From JASFEQ01 sp050122535 (GTDB lineage: Bacteria; Desulfobacterota; DSM-4660; Desulfatiglandales; HGW-15), in assembly GCA_050122535.1 (NCBI GenBank), contig JASFIT010000003.1, forward strand, positions 1-35,482: 35,482 nt of DNA. The letters are read 5' to 3'. Under the pieces are notes generated by a model that saw nothing but the letters and a program-made list of their open reading frames with translations, was not told the DNA's origin and did not search any database. Both the position numbers and the translations under genes were made by a program. Of this stretch, positions 22,142-30,513 are shown piece by piece (the stretch's first letter is position 1; every line of letters begins with the position of its first letter).

Positions 22142-23878
22142 ATGAATGTGATCAGGATACTTCCAGAAAAGGTAGCCTCTCAGATAGCCGCGGGGGAAGT
22201 CATAGAGAGACCTGCTTCTGTTGTCAGGGAATTACTGGACAATAGCATTGATGCGGGATCGACCAGAGTGGTCGTAAGGATTGAAAATGGGGGGAAAAGA
22301 CTCATTAAGGTGAGTGATAATGGCGTAGGGATGAGCCGGGACGACCTGCTTTTGTGTGTAGAGAGGCACGCCACAAGTAAGATCAAGTCGGCCTCAGACC
22401 TCTTCTCCCTTAATTATCTGGGTTTCAGGGGAGAGGCTCTTCCAAGTACAGCCTCAGTATCTCGAATGGAGATCACGTCACGCCCAACCCAGCAGTTGAT
22501 CGGCCACAAGGTGAAAATTGATGGAGGGAAACTCAGATCAGTTGATGAAATCGGTTGTCCAACTGGAACTATCGTGGAAGTAAGAGACCTTTTTTACAAT
22601 GTGCCTGCCAGACGAAAGTTCCTTAGGGCCGATAAGACAGAAACTGATCACATTATCGATAACTTCTCTAGGATCGCCCTGCCATTTCTCCACATACATT
22701 TCAGACTGGAGTACAAGAACAAGACTGTCCTAAATCTCCCCCTCTCAGAGAACGATTTAAATCGTCTTTCGGTACTGATGGGACGGGACGTGGCCCGGAC
22801 CCTCTTGGCGCTTCATCAACAGGCAGGAGAACTCAAGGTCGAAGCCTACCTGGCCCCACCTGATTTGAACAGAAGCAGGGGGGATCGCATTTTCATATAC
22901 GTTAATAAAAGGAGCATCCGGGACAGACTTGTTACGCGGGCCGTCATGGAAGGTTATGGGCAACGACTGATGAAGGGACGCTATCCGCAGGCCGTCATCT
23001 TTTTAGAGGTGGACCCCTCTTTGGTGGATATCAATGTTCACCCAACAAAACAGGAGATACGCTTTCGCAATAGCCGACTGGTTTATCAGACAATTATAGC
23101 AGCCATTGAGAGCACCTTGGGAGAGCGATTTCATGCTATTTTTGAAACCAACTTTGACTACGGGTACAGAGGGCTGAAAGAGACGCAGGAGAAGCATTTG
23201 GGTAAAGTGGACATGGCAGAGCCGCAGGGTGAGTATTCGCTGGCAGCAGATGAGAATTTGGGCGTCCCTGCCGCCTCATTTCAAGAGCTCCATTTTGTGA
23301 AAGAGGGTCCCCGGGTTATCGGCCAGCTGAAGGACACCTATATCCTTTGCCAGACGAGGGATGCTCTTATCATGGTGGATCAGCATGCGGCCCATGAAAG
23401 GATCGTCTACGAGACCCTTAAGGGGGCATATCAGACCATGCGAATTGAACGCCAGTCTTTCTTGATTCCACATAAATTGGAAGTTTCAGTCAATGAAGGA
23501 AGGATTATCCAAGAGAAGCTGGATCAACTGGTGAAATTGGGATTGGAACTGGAGCACTTTGGAGGCAGTACATTCCTGTTGAGATCTGTGCCTTCTTCAC
23601 TGATTCATGCACAATGGGAAAACTTCTTGTATGACCTTCTTCCGGTGCTGGAGGAGGAGGATGATCTATCAAGTGACAAGGCCATGGAGAAAATACTGAC
23701 TGTTATGGCGTGTCACGGGGCTATCAGGGCGGGAAAAAGGATGTCTCTGGAGGAGATGACTCTACTCCTGAGTCAACTGCAAGAGATGGATCTCCCCACT
23801 AATTGTCCTCACGGCAGACCTATCCTTAAAAAATTCAGTTACTACGAAATAGAGAAGATGTTCAAGAGGGTCGTGTGA
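22142..23878 (+). CDS. mutL: DNA mismatch repair protein MutL (endonuclease type)
   Basis: 578 aa. The N-terminal GHKL ATPase (about 1-330) shows Glu30 (VVRELLDNSIDAG), DNGVGM (59-64), ATSK (77-80) and GFRGEAL (94-100). The C-terminal dimerisation domain carries DQHAAHERIVYE, matching the nicking motif DQHA(x)2E(x)4E, plus ACHGAIRAG and CPHGRP; so this MutL should nick DNA itself, as in organisms lacking MutH. The frame stays open to 21719, but the ATG at 22142 gives the family start (MNVIRILPEKVASQIAAGEV), and the upstream part is repeat DNA. There is no Shine-Dalgarno sequence before ATG 22142. mutS is not in the window; miaA follows 235 nt later. Confidence 0.97.
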   Translation: MNVIRILPEKVASQIAAGEVIERPASVVRELLDNSIDAGSTRVVVRIENGGKRLIKVSDNGVGMSRDDLLLCVERHATSKIKSASDLFSLNYLGFRGEALPSTASVSRMEITSRPTQQLIGHKVKIDGGKLRSVDEIGCPTGTIVEVRDLFYNVPARRKFLRADKTETDHIIDNFSRIALPFLHIHFRLEYKNKTVLNLPLSENDLNRLSVLMGRDVARTLLALHQQAGELKVEAYLAPPDLNRSRGDRIFIYVNKRSIRDRLVTRAVMEGYGQRLMKGRYPQAVIFLEVDPSLVDINVHPTKQEIRFRNSRLVYQTIIAAIESTLGERFHAIFETNFDYGYRGLKETQEKHLGKVDMAEPQGEYSLAADENLGVPAASFQELHFVKEGPRVIGQLKDTYILCQTRDALIMVDQHAAHERIVYETLKGAYQTMRIERQSFLIPHKLEVSVNEGRIIQEKLDQLVKLGLELEHFGGSTFLLRSVPSSLIHAQWENFLYDLLPVLEEEDDLSSDKAMEKILTVMACHGAIRAGKRMSLEEMTLLLSQLQEMDLPTNCPHGRPILKKFSYYEIEKMFKRVV

Positions 23879-24060
23879 AGAAGTGAGCTAAAGTGCCTAA
23901 AGTGTCTAAAGTGAGCTAAAATTAAGGACATATCTTGCGATGTGTTTGCTTAGGATTGACATGAATCATCGCCATTGGAACAGAGGGATTGATCTGTGCG
24001 GGTACTCCTAGAGCCTTCCACTTTAGGCACTTTAGTTCATTTTAGTTCACTTTAGGCACT
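23878..24060. repeat. TAAAGTG word arrays in inverted orientation
   Basis: Direct copies (aagtgagctaaagtgcctaaagtg) at 23880-23921 and inverted copies (cactttaggcactttag) at 24019-24060, between mutL and miaA. The two blocks could pair into a long stem. The same word occurs at 11450-11516. Confidence 0.8.
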
Positions 24061-24113
24061 CATCGTGGGCCACCCCATGTTACCAATTTCAAATCCTAAG
24101 TGACGAGTAACCC

Positions 24114-25046
24114 ATGAGGGAGCTAAAACCTAAGGTGGTTGTGATTACCGGGCCTACGGCCTCTGGGAAGAGTTCGTTGGCCGTTGAGTTGGCCCTATAT
24201 TTCGGAGGTGAGATCGTTAATGCCGATTCCATGCAGGTTTACCGAGGCATGGACGTAGGTACGGCCAAACCAACGATTGCAGGAAGAAGGGGTGTCCCCC
24301 ATCATCTCCTTGATGTGGTAAATCCGGATGAGGATTTTGATGCAGCCAAATACCGATCTCTGGCGGTTCCCCAATTGCAGGATATGGTCTGCAGAGGGAA
24401 AGCCAGTTTTGTGGTGGGAGGAACGGGCCTTTACATAAAGACTCTCCTGGGCGGGCTTCTTGAATGTCCTCCGGCGGATCCAGAGCTTAGGGAAGAATTG
24501 GGCCGAACGTGGAAAGAACAGGGCTCAGTGTTTCTATATGAAAAGCTGAAGACGCTTGACCCAGAGTCCGCGCTAAAAATCCATCCCCATGATAAGGTGA
24601 GGATCATTCGTGCCCTGGAGATTATTCACCTCACCCAACAACGCCCTTCATCTCTAATTCGAAGACATGCTTTTGGGGATAATGCATTCGAGGCCCTGAA
24701 GATTTGTATGGAAATGGATAGAAAAGAACTCTATGAGCGAATCAATCAGCGGTCCCTGAGAATGATAGAAGGTGGTCTTGTGGCGGAAACGGAAGGACTG
24801 CTAAAGAAGGGCTACTCTCCGGAGTTGAAGCCCATGAAGTCACTTGGATACAGGCATGTGGTCAAATACTTGGAAGGCGCTTGCGCACTGGATCAAACAA
24901 CATATGAACTGCAGAGAGACACGCGCAGGTATGCCAAAAGGCAGTTGACCTGGTTTGGAGCCGATCCTGAAATGGTCTGGATAAAGCCTAAGGATATTGA
25001 TGGCATCATTAAGAAGATAAAGGCGTTTCAAACGCTTCACCCTTGA
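24114..25046 (+). CDS. miaA: tRNA dimethylallyltransferase
   Basis: 310 aa, family length. It adds a dimethylallyl group to N6 of A37 in tRNAs reading UNN codons. P-loop GPTASGKSS (about 13-21), the NADSMQVYRGMDVGTAKPT block (about 37-55), GGTGLYIKTLLGG and the KSLGYRHVVKYL segment are all present. ATG 24114 overlaps no upstream gene; only a weak GACGAG precedes it. mutL-miaA order is widespread in bacteria; here a TAAAGTG repeat separates them. Confidence 0.97.
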   Translation: MRELKPKVVVITGPTASGKSSLAVELALYFGGEIVNADSMQVYRGMDVGTAKPTIAGRRGVPHHLLDVVNPDEDFDAAKYRSLAVPQLQDMVCRGKASFVVGGTGLYIKTLLGGLLECPPADPELREELGRTWKEQGSVFLYEKLKTLDPESALKIHPHDKVRIIRALEIIHLTQQRPSSLIRRHAFGDNAFEALKICMEMDRKELYERINQRSLRMIEGGLVAETEGLLKKGYSPELKPMKSLGYRHVVKYLEGACALDQTTYELQRDTRRYAKRQLTWFGADPEMVWIKPKDIDGIIKKIKAFQTLHP

Positions 25047-25126
25047 CCTTCTGATCTTTTTATTTAAAGATGCAAAGCTGGCCAAACGCATCACCAAAAC
25101 GAGGTAACGGAGGAGAACTGAACGCC

Positions 25127-26308
25127 ATGACGCATCGTGGACTCAAAGGAATTTTGGCAAAAGTCCTCATCGGAACGCTCCTTTCTGTCTTCAATAACTC
25201 TTTGTCCGTCGCCCGAGTGGACACAAAACTGGAACAGAATGAAATCCTGGTCATAGGTACGGGCACCATTCTGGATGGCAACGTGGCTAAGGCAAGAAAG
25301 AGGGCTATCGCTGAGGCCCTGGTTAAGGGGGTAGAAGAATATCTGGGCAGACGGCTGGGAAGTCAAACGATGATTAATAATTTCCCAAGACTCCTCCAGG
25401 ATGTCATACCGAGGGCCAGGGAAGAGATTGAAAACTTCCACATCCTTGCTGAAGAGAGAATGGATAAGAAATACAAGATACTTGTGAGGGTCAAAGTAAA
25501 TGACAAAGTCATGGAAGAGAAGTTGAGGGAAATAGGTGTTATCTTCATGGAGGGTCCTCCCATTAAGGTCCTTTTTTTGGTCTCTCAGACGGACACAAGA
25601 GAAGAGAAGACCTTATACTGGTGGAAGGCCCCTGAAACCGATTCAGCTCTGAGTCTAGTAGAACTTGCCCTACACAGGGTCTTTCAAGAAAGAGGCTTTC
25701 AGCCCATAAGCCGATTGCTAAGAACGCCAGAGGGGGGTTATTTTCCGGAGATGAAGGCTCTGGATTTGTCGGATGAGGATGCAATCAGATGGGGCGAACT
25801 ATTCTCTGCGGATGTGGTTGTTCGGGGCAGATGTGAAATCATCGGTGGCGATGAAGTCTCCATTGTACTCAAGGCTCTTCATGTGGAGCACAGCATTATG
25901 ATAGGTCGGGATATGCAGAGCGAGAGAATGGCTGATGGAGCAGGTGACATGGAACAGATCGTGGAGACCATTGAGATTGCCGTGAATAATGTGGCTAGCA
26001 GATTGACTCCCGAAATCATGAGGGCCATAGAACTACCTGAAACAGAGACAGCGCAACTATCACTTTCACTCAAAGGATTGAGGAGCTTTAGACAGTTCAG
26101 AGAGTTCAAGGATTTTCTTGAAAAGAGAGTGCCAGGTGTCAAATCTGTAAGGCAGACTCGGCTCAGGGGAAATTCCGTGTCTTTGGCAGTGGAGTTCCTC
26201 GGTGATGAGGAAAAGTTTGTAGAGAGAGTATCAAGCCATGAGAAACTCCCTTTTAAGGCCGACTGGGCTAAGACAGAGGAGGGGGAAATAGTTGTTCTTA
26301 TAAGGTAG
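25127..26308 (+). CDS. Secreted protein with FlgT-N-like domain
   Basis: 393 aa. ATG 25127 has GGAGGAG 11 nt upstream; the frame is open to 25070 but the earlier part is not signal-like. N-terminal hydrophobic segment (about 8-24) suggests export. Residues about 35-135 (VIGTGTILDGNVAKARKRAI, then EALVKGVEEYLG) match the pattern of the N-terminal domain of flagellar protein FlgT and similar periplasmic repeat proteins. The C-terminal two thirds has no family I can name; one stretch (ELFSADVVVRGRCEIIG) looks like an outer-membrane-assembly-type alpha/beta fold. No flagellar genes are nearby, so a flagellar role is doubtful. It ends 5 nt before pgsA-like 26314. Confidence 0.7.
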   Translation: MTHRGLKGILAKVLIGTLLSVFNNSLSVARVDTKLEQNEILVIGTGTILDGNVAKARKRAIAEALVKGVEEYLGRRLGSQTMINNFPRLLQDVIPRAREEIENFHILAEERMDKKYKILVRVKVNDKVMEEKLREIGVIFMEGPPIKVLFLVSQTDTREEKTLYWWKAPETDSALSLVELALHRVFQERGFQPISRLLRTPEGGYFPEMKALDLSDEDAIRWGELFSADVVVRGRCEIIGGDEVSIVLKALHVEHSIMIGRDMQSERMADGAGDMEQIVETIEIAVNNVASRLTPEIMRAIELPETETAQLSLSLKGLRSFRQFREFKDFLEKRVPGVKSVRQTRLRGNSVSLAVEFLGDEEKFVERVSSHEKLPFKADWAKTEEGEIVVLIR

Positions 26309-26313
26309 TTTCC

Positions 26314-26856
26314 ATGACAGTCCCCAATCTCATCACGACCATCAGGATCATCTTGGCACCGGTCTTTGTCATCTATTTGATCAATGATCAGTTTCTGCCA
26401 GCTCTTATCATATTCCTGCTCTGCGCAGTAAGCGATGGGCTCGATGGGATGGTGGCGAGGCTAATGAATCAGAGGAGTAAACTTGGAGCCTACCTGGATC
26501 CTCTCGCGGACAAGTTACTGCTGGTGGCTGCCTTCGTCACGCTTTCTGTCAGAGGTTATTTGCCCGCCTGGTTGACAGTTTTGGTCTTCAGTAGAGACAC
26601 GATTATACTTCTGGGTGTGCTCGTTCTATTTTTGAACCGGACGGAATTTACGATCAAGCCAACTTCCGTGAGTAAAATCACCACTTGGCTTCAGTTCCTA
26701 ACGATTTTTGCTGTCCTCTCACAGGCCTACGTGCCTTCTTTTGCAAAGTTCTACCCCTATATCTTCTATCTCACTGCCCTGCTCACGATAAGTTCAGGCC
26801 TCCATTATATGCACCACTGGTTCAGGATGATGGGAGAGGGATCTGGTGAACGCTGA
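26314..26856 (+). CDS. pgsA: CDP-alcohol phosphatidyltransferase (PgsA-like)
   Basis: 180 aa, inner membrane, about six hydrophobic segments. It carries the CDP-alcohol motif D-G-x2-A-R-x8-G-x3-D-x3-D as SDGLDGMVARLMNQRSKLG followed by AYLDPLADK (about 41-68). The most likely product is phosphatidylglycerophosphate synthase (CDP-diacylglycerol plus glycerol-3-phosphate), supported by the N-terminus TVPNLITTIRIILAPVFV; a related enzyme with another acceptor cannot be excluded. Starts 5 nt after the FlgT-N-like gene, with AAGGTAG inside that gene as its ribosome site, so the two are co-transcribed. Confidence 0.9.
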   Translation: MTVPNLITTIRIILAPVFVIYLINDQFLPALIIFLLCAVSDGLDGMVARLMNQRSKLGAYLDPLADKLLLVAAFVTLSVRGYLPAWLTVLVFSRDTIILLGVLVLFLNRTEFTIKPTSVSKITTWLQFLTIFAVLSQAYVPSFAKFYPYIFYLTALLTISSGLHYMHHWFRMMGEGSGER

Positions 26857-27058
26857 AGCTGAGCTGATTCAACAAGAATTCAGGGCCCAAATCCACGGTG
26901 AAGTTCCTGAATCATTATTGAAACCCGCAGGAATTGGAGGATTCCTGATCAGCAGCAATATATTAGATGTAGGTTTAGCCCTGCGATACTGGGGACCTAC
27001 CCATAGGGTGGCGAGTCCAGGTCCAGCAGGGACAAGTCCTGTGTCTGCGGGGAGATGA
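26846..27058 (+). CDS. Doubtful small ORF coupled to pgsA
   Basis: 70 codons from GTG 26846, preceded by GGGAGAGGG (26832-26840) and overlapping the end of pgsA by 11 nt. The first half (NAEAELIQQEFRAQ) is protein-like; the second half (SPGPAGTSPVSAGR) is low complexity. No family recognised. Kept only because of the ribosome site and overlap. Confidence 0.25.
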   Translation: MNAEAELIQQEFRAQIHGEVPESLLKPAGIGGFLISSNILDVGLALRYWGPTHRVASPGPAGTSPVSAGR

Positions 27059-27093
27059 CGCCTTGATGGTGAATCAGGACCGGGTAATATCGC

Positions 27094-27120
27094 TTGACAG
27101 AGGTAGAGCGACTTGATAAT
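27094..27120 (+). promoter_or_regulatory. Probable promoter of tRNA-Val
   Basis: Perfect TTGACA (27094-27099) and GATAAT (27115-27120) with a 15-bp spacer, 14 nt before the tRNA. Confidence 0.5.
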
Positions 27121-27134
27121 GAACTGACCTATAC

Positions 27135-27209
27135 AGGCACGTAGCTCAGGGGGAGAGCACTACCCTGACACGGTAGGGGTCACGGGTTCAAATCCCGTCG
27201 TGCCTACCA
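27135..27209 (+). tRNA. tRNA-Val (anticodon GAC)
   Basis: 75 nt with encoded CCA. Acceptor AGGCACG/CGTGCCT, anticodon stem CTACC/GGTAG with loop CTGACAC giving GAC (valine, GUC/GUU), T-arm CGGGTTCAAATCCCG. Confidence 0.97.
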
Positions 27210-27227
27210 TGGAACTACGACATTTGG

Positions 27228-27253
27228 AGGCTGGTTTTGAGCCAGCCTTTTTT
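27228..27253 (+). terminator. Terminator of tRNA-Val
   Basis: GGCTGG, loop TTTTGAG, CCAGCC, then TTTTTT. Confidence 0.92.
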
Positions 27254-27519
27254 CATTGCGGGACAGATCAAATCATTGCGCGCAAATCTTAGAAAGTATT
27301 TTATAGTAATTCATAAAAGCCGGTCCGCATACGGGACGGTAAGGCGTTGTATTCTGGCCGTTTGAGGCCACGCCGCTTCTGAGACCCCTTGTGGCGTTCA
27401 GCCGAGGTGTAAATAAGTTTGTCATGGAACTTATTAATTGAAGGACTTCGGTTGCCTCTAACAAGCGCATGAACCAGGGAAAAAGGTGAGGGAAAACCGA
27501 GGGGCCAAGGAGTTGGGTC

Positions 27520-27548
27520 TTGACTTTTTCCAACCATTCTTGTATCTT
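27520..27548 (+). promoter_or_regulatory. Probable promoter of the thrS operon
   Basis: TTGACT (27520-27525), 17-bp spacer, TATCTT (27543-27548). Confidence 0.5.
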
Positions 27549-27740
27549 ACAACAGGTTGTTCGATTTTCTAAGTGATTTCAATAACTCTCACGGAATCGC
27601 AGGGGAAATTAATGTATGCCTGCCACTTATTTTTTGGGTGGAGGCCGAGGAATCGCATAAAAGAACCGCAGGATATTCCTGAGTCCAGGCAGAAGAGATA
27701 GGGTCTTAGCGTAGCGTTGTATTTTTAAATGAAGATTCTA

Positions 27741-27790
27741 ATAAGGCATCTGGGGTGGCCATGAGCCTATTTTGGATGCCTTATTTTCTT
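27741..27790 (+). terminator. Terminator-like hairpin (attenuator?) before thrS
   Basis: Perfect 10-bp stem ATAAGGCATC (27741-27750) and GATGCCTTAT (27775-27784), with GGC/GCC inside, followed by TTTCTTTG. It ends only about 15 nt before the thrS ATG, so it could stop transcription or block ribosome entry. Confidence 0.6.
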
Positions 27791-27804
27791 TGTGTATTTG
27801 AACA

Positions 27805-29718
27805 ATGAAGAGTTTTAAAATCCATCTGAAAGATCAGTTAACCAAAGAAGTGGAAGCAAGGCCTATTCCAGCGCAGGAGGCCCTGCGGCATCTTCATGTG
27901 GCTAACTTGGGCAAAGTGATGGCGGTTAAGATAGATGGTGAAAGTCGAGACCTTTCAACTTTGATAGACTCTGAGGTGGCACTGGAACCCATTTTTTTGG
28001 AGTCAGAAGAGGGTCTTGAAATCTTACGGCACAGCACTTCGCATGTCATGGCCATGGCCGTCAAAGAGCTTTTTCCTGGTGTAAAGGTGACTATTGGGCC
28101 TGCCATTGAGAACGGTTTCTACTATGACTTTGATTATGAGCGGCCATTTCGGGAAGACGATCTTCCAAAGATCGAAGAGAAGATGAAAGAGATCGTCAAG
28201 GCAGACCTTCCCTTCGAGAGAAGTGAAATGAGAAGCGAAGAGGCGATAGCACTGTTTAGGGACGAAGGGGAGGATTACAAGGCGGAGATTATCGAAGACC
28301 TGGGTGAGGAAAGGGTTTCCCTATATACGCAGGGGAGTTTTACTGACCTGTGTCGTGGACCCCACCTTCCTTCTACTGGAAGAATAAAGGCTTTTCGACT
28401 GACAAAAGTGGCGGGAGCTTATTGGCGCGGCGATGAGAACCGGGCCATGTTGAGCCGAATTTATGGTGTGGCCTTTGCAGAACAAAAGGCACTGAAGAAA
28501 TATCTCCACAAATTGGAGGAGGCCAAGAAGCGGGATCATGTTAGACTGGGAAAAGAACTTGGCCTTTTTAGTACTTATGAAGAGATAGGGGCCGGTTTGG
28601 TTGTTTGGCACCCCAAAGGGTATATGCTGCGGCATATTCTGGAGGATTTTGAGATCCACGAACATTTGAAGCGTGGCTACGAGATGGTGAAAGGCCCTCA
28701 GCTTTTAAAGACCGAGTTATGGAAAAGGTCGGGGCATTTTGAAAACTACCGTGAGAACATGTACTTCACTGAGATTGATGAACAATCCTATGGGATCAAA
28801 CCGATGAACTGCTTGGCCCATATGCTCATTTACAACTCTAAGATCAGGAGCTATAGGGGCTTGCCTAAGAGATATTTCGAACTGGGCCTGGTTCATCGGC
28901 ATGAAAGATCCGGCGTATTGCATGGCCTTCTGAGGGTGAGGGAGTTTACGCAGGATGACGCCCACATCATCTGTACCCCGGAACAGTTGGACGGGGAGAT
29001 AAAAGGCGTTCTTGCTTTTGTGAAGGATGTCATGGGCATTTTCAAGTTTGACTATGAACTGGAAGTGAGTACGCGTCCGGAGAAGTCAATCGGATCAGAT
29101 GATGACTGGGAAAGGGCGACCACTGCCCTAATGCAAGCGATGGATGATAATGATTTACCCTACCAGATCAATGAGGGAGATGGTGCCTTTTATGGTCCTA
29201 AGATCGATGTGAAACTCAAAGATGCACTGGAGAGAAAATGGCAGTGTGCAACAGTGCAGTGTGATTTTACATTGCCAGAAAGATTTGATCTGACTTATAT
29301 AGATAGAGACGGGCAAAAGCATAGACCAGTCATGATCCATCGAGTGATCCTGGGTGCCCTTGAGAGATTCATTGGTGTGCTCATAGAGCATTACGGTGGC
29401 GCATTTCCCACATGGCTTTCCCCTGTGCAAGCGACTGTCCTCACAGTGACGGACAGAAATATAGCACATGGTGAAAAGTTGTTGAAGTCCTTGCTGGATG
29501 CGGGTATAAGGGCGGAAGCGGATTTTCGGAACGAGAAGTTGAGCCTAAAGGTTAGAGAGGCGCAGCTCCAGAAGATTCCTTATATGTTAATCATTGGTGA
29601 TAGGGAATCTGATAAAGGGGGCGTCACGCCTAGACTGAGAAGCGGTAAGAATCTTCCGTTTATGATGGGAGATGAATTTGTTGCGTTAATTGATGAAGAA
29701 ATTACACAAAGGAGGTAG
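27805..29718 (+). CDS. thrS: Threonine--tRNA ligase
   Basis: 637 aa, full length. Charges tRNA-Thr. N-terminal TGS domain (about 1-62), editing domain with the HxxxH-type LRHSTSHVMA (about 75-84) and CRGPH, class II catalytic core (about 245-540) with a zinc-site Cys (MNCLAHM), motif 2 (RHERSGVLHGLLRVREFTQD) and motif 3 (VILGALERFIG), and a C-terminal anticodon-binding domain (about 540-637). No Shine-Dalgarno sequence is visible before ATG 27805; a stem-loop ends just upstream, which suggests translational or attenuation control, as known for other thrS genes by different mechanisms. First gene of the operon. Confidence 0.98.
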   Translation: MKSFKIHLKDQLTKEVEARPIPAQEALRHLHVANLGKVMAVKIDGESRDLSTLIDSEVALEPIFLESEEGLEILRHSTSHVMAMAVKELFPGVKVTIGPAIENGFYYDFDYERPFREDDLPKIEEKMKEIVKADLPFERSEMRSEEAIALFRDEGEDYKAEIIEDLGEERVSLYTQGSFTDLCRGPHLPSTGRIKAFRLTKVAGAYWRGDENRAMLSRIYGVAFAEQKALKKYLHKLEEAKKRDHVRLGKELGLFSTYEEIGAGLVVWHPKGYMLRHILEDFEIHEHLKRGYEMVKGPQLLKTELWKRSGHFENYRENMYFTEIDEQSYGIKPMNCLAHMLIYNSKIRSYRGLPKRYFELGLVHRHERSGVLHGLLRVREFTQDDAHIICTPEQLDGEIKGVLAFVKDVMGIFKFDYELEVSTRPEKSIGSDDDWERATTALMQAMDDNDLPYQINEGDGAFYGPKIDVKLKDALERKWQCATVQCDFTLPERFDLTYIDRDGQKHRPVMIHRVILGALERFIGVLIEHYGGAFPTWLSPVQATVLTVTDRNIAHGEKLLKSLLDAGIRAEADFRNEKLSLKVREAQLQKIPYMLIIGDRESDKGGVTPRLRSGKNLPFMMGDEFVALIDEEITQRR

Positions 29719-29723
29719 CGGCT

Positions 29724-30239
29724 ATAGTTAAGAAGATAGATTCTATCAGGATAAATCGTCGGATCCATGCCAAGACGGTGCGGCTGATTTCCGTGGACGG
29801 ACGTCAGCTTGGTATTGTGAGCATTCAAGAGGCCCTGGACGCTGCAGGTGAGGATGGGCTGGATCTTGTGGAGGTTGCACCCAATTCAGACCCTCCCGTT
29901 TGCAGGATCATGGATTATGGTAAATTTAAATACCAAGCCAGCAAGAGAGAACAAGGGGCTCGAAAGAAGGGAAAAACCTTTCAGGTCAAAGAAATCAAAC
30001 TCAGACCGCACACTGAGGAACATGATTTGGGGTTCAAGATTCGGAACCTGAAAAAGTTTCTAGACAAGAAAAACAGGGTAAAGGTAACCGTGATCTTTCG
30101 GGGCCGGGAACTCGCTTACAAGGACGTGGGCAAAGAGCTTCTTCAAAGGGTTGCTGAGGAAGTCATGGATATGGGGACGGTGGAGCAACCCCCCAGAGAA
30201 GAGGGACGGAACCTGTCCATGTTTATTGTCCCCAAGTAG
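29724..30239 (+). CDS. infC: Translation initiation factor IF-3, AUA start
   Basis: 171 aa from ATA 29724. No ATG fits: the first ordinary start in frame, GTG 29778, would drop 18 residues including RINRRIHAKTV, the conserved IF-3 N-terminus. ATA lies 8 nt after AAAGGAGG (29708-29715), which itself overlaps the thrS stop (29716-29718). Rare start codons (AUU, AUC, AUA) are known for infC and allow IF-3 to repress its own synthesis. N-domain about 1-75, linker, C-domain about 85-171 (KEIKLRPHTEEHDL, VTVIFRGRE). It binds the 30S subunit and checks start codon pairing. Confidence 0.95.
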   Translation: MVKKIDSIRINRRIHAKTVRLISVDGRQLGIVSIQEALDAAGEDGLDLVEVAPNSDPPVCRIMDYGKFKYQASKREQGARKKGKTFQVKEIKLRPHTEEHDLGFKIRNLKKFLDKKNRVKVTVIFRGRELAYKDVGKELLQRVAEEVMDMGTVEQPPREEGRNLSMFIVPK

Positions 30240-30513
30240 ACCCATCGCCGCAAATTATGAAATCGCTTCACGATTCTATATAATGTCCCGCTACAATCCT
30301 AGGCGGGACTCAAAAAAGGAAATTCCCATACAATCAAGCTACGCCTACCAAGAATAGCATTTAATTTGCTGGGGCGACATCATCATATGTAGGCCAATGG
30401 ATTGGAGTTTTACAGAGCACGTGACAAAATCTGGCGTAGTGTTACAAAAATGTCTAACACAGATGTTAACATCTTGTTTTATATAGTCGGCTAAAGTAAA
30501 TGGAGGATTGAAA
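30240..30513. other. infC-rpmI intergenic region, possible leader
   Basis: 274 nt, long for this operon. A perfect TATAAT (30279-30284; weak -35) is followed by the hairpin GTCCCGC/GCGGGAC (about 30285-30309). A 14-bp palindrome AGATGTTAACATCT lies at 30461-30474. It may carry a separate promoter and an L20-type autoregulatory site for rpmI-rplT; I could not match a known leader. Confidence 0.4.

Larger units (their letters stand above)
27254..27804. other. thrS leader region
   Basis: No gene supported. Two minus-strand open frames (27273-27533, 27301-27537) have no ribosome site or family. From the promoter at 27520-27548 a leader of about 250 nt runs to thrS. It holds a 29-codon frame (ATG 27612, AGGGG 6 nt upstream, no Thr codons) and a terminator-like hairpin (27741-27790). 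No T-box sequence was found. Confidence 0.5.

Noticed and set aside
23878..24060. TAAAGTG arrays as CRISPR
   Set aside because: Unit is 9-11 nt, imperfect, without unique spacers; no cas genes.
27273..27537. Minus-strand frames before thrS
   Set aside because: No ribosome site or family, and they cross the probable thrS promoter.
27630..27655. GGGTGGAGGCCGAGG as a T-box sequence
   Set aside because: Lacks the UGGNACC core needed to pair with the tRNA end, and is not next to the terminator.
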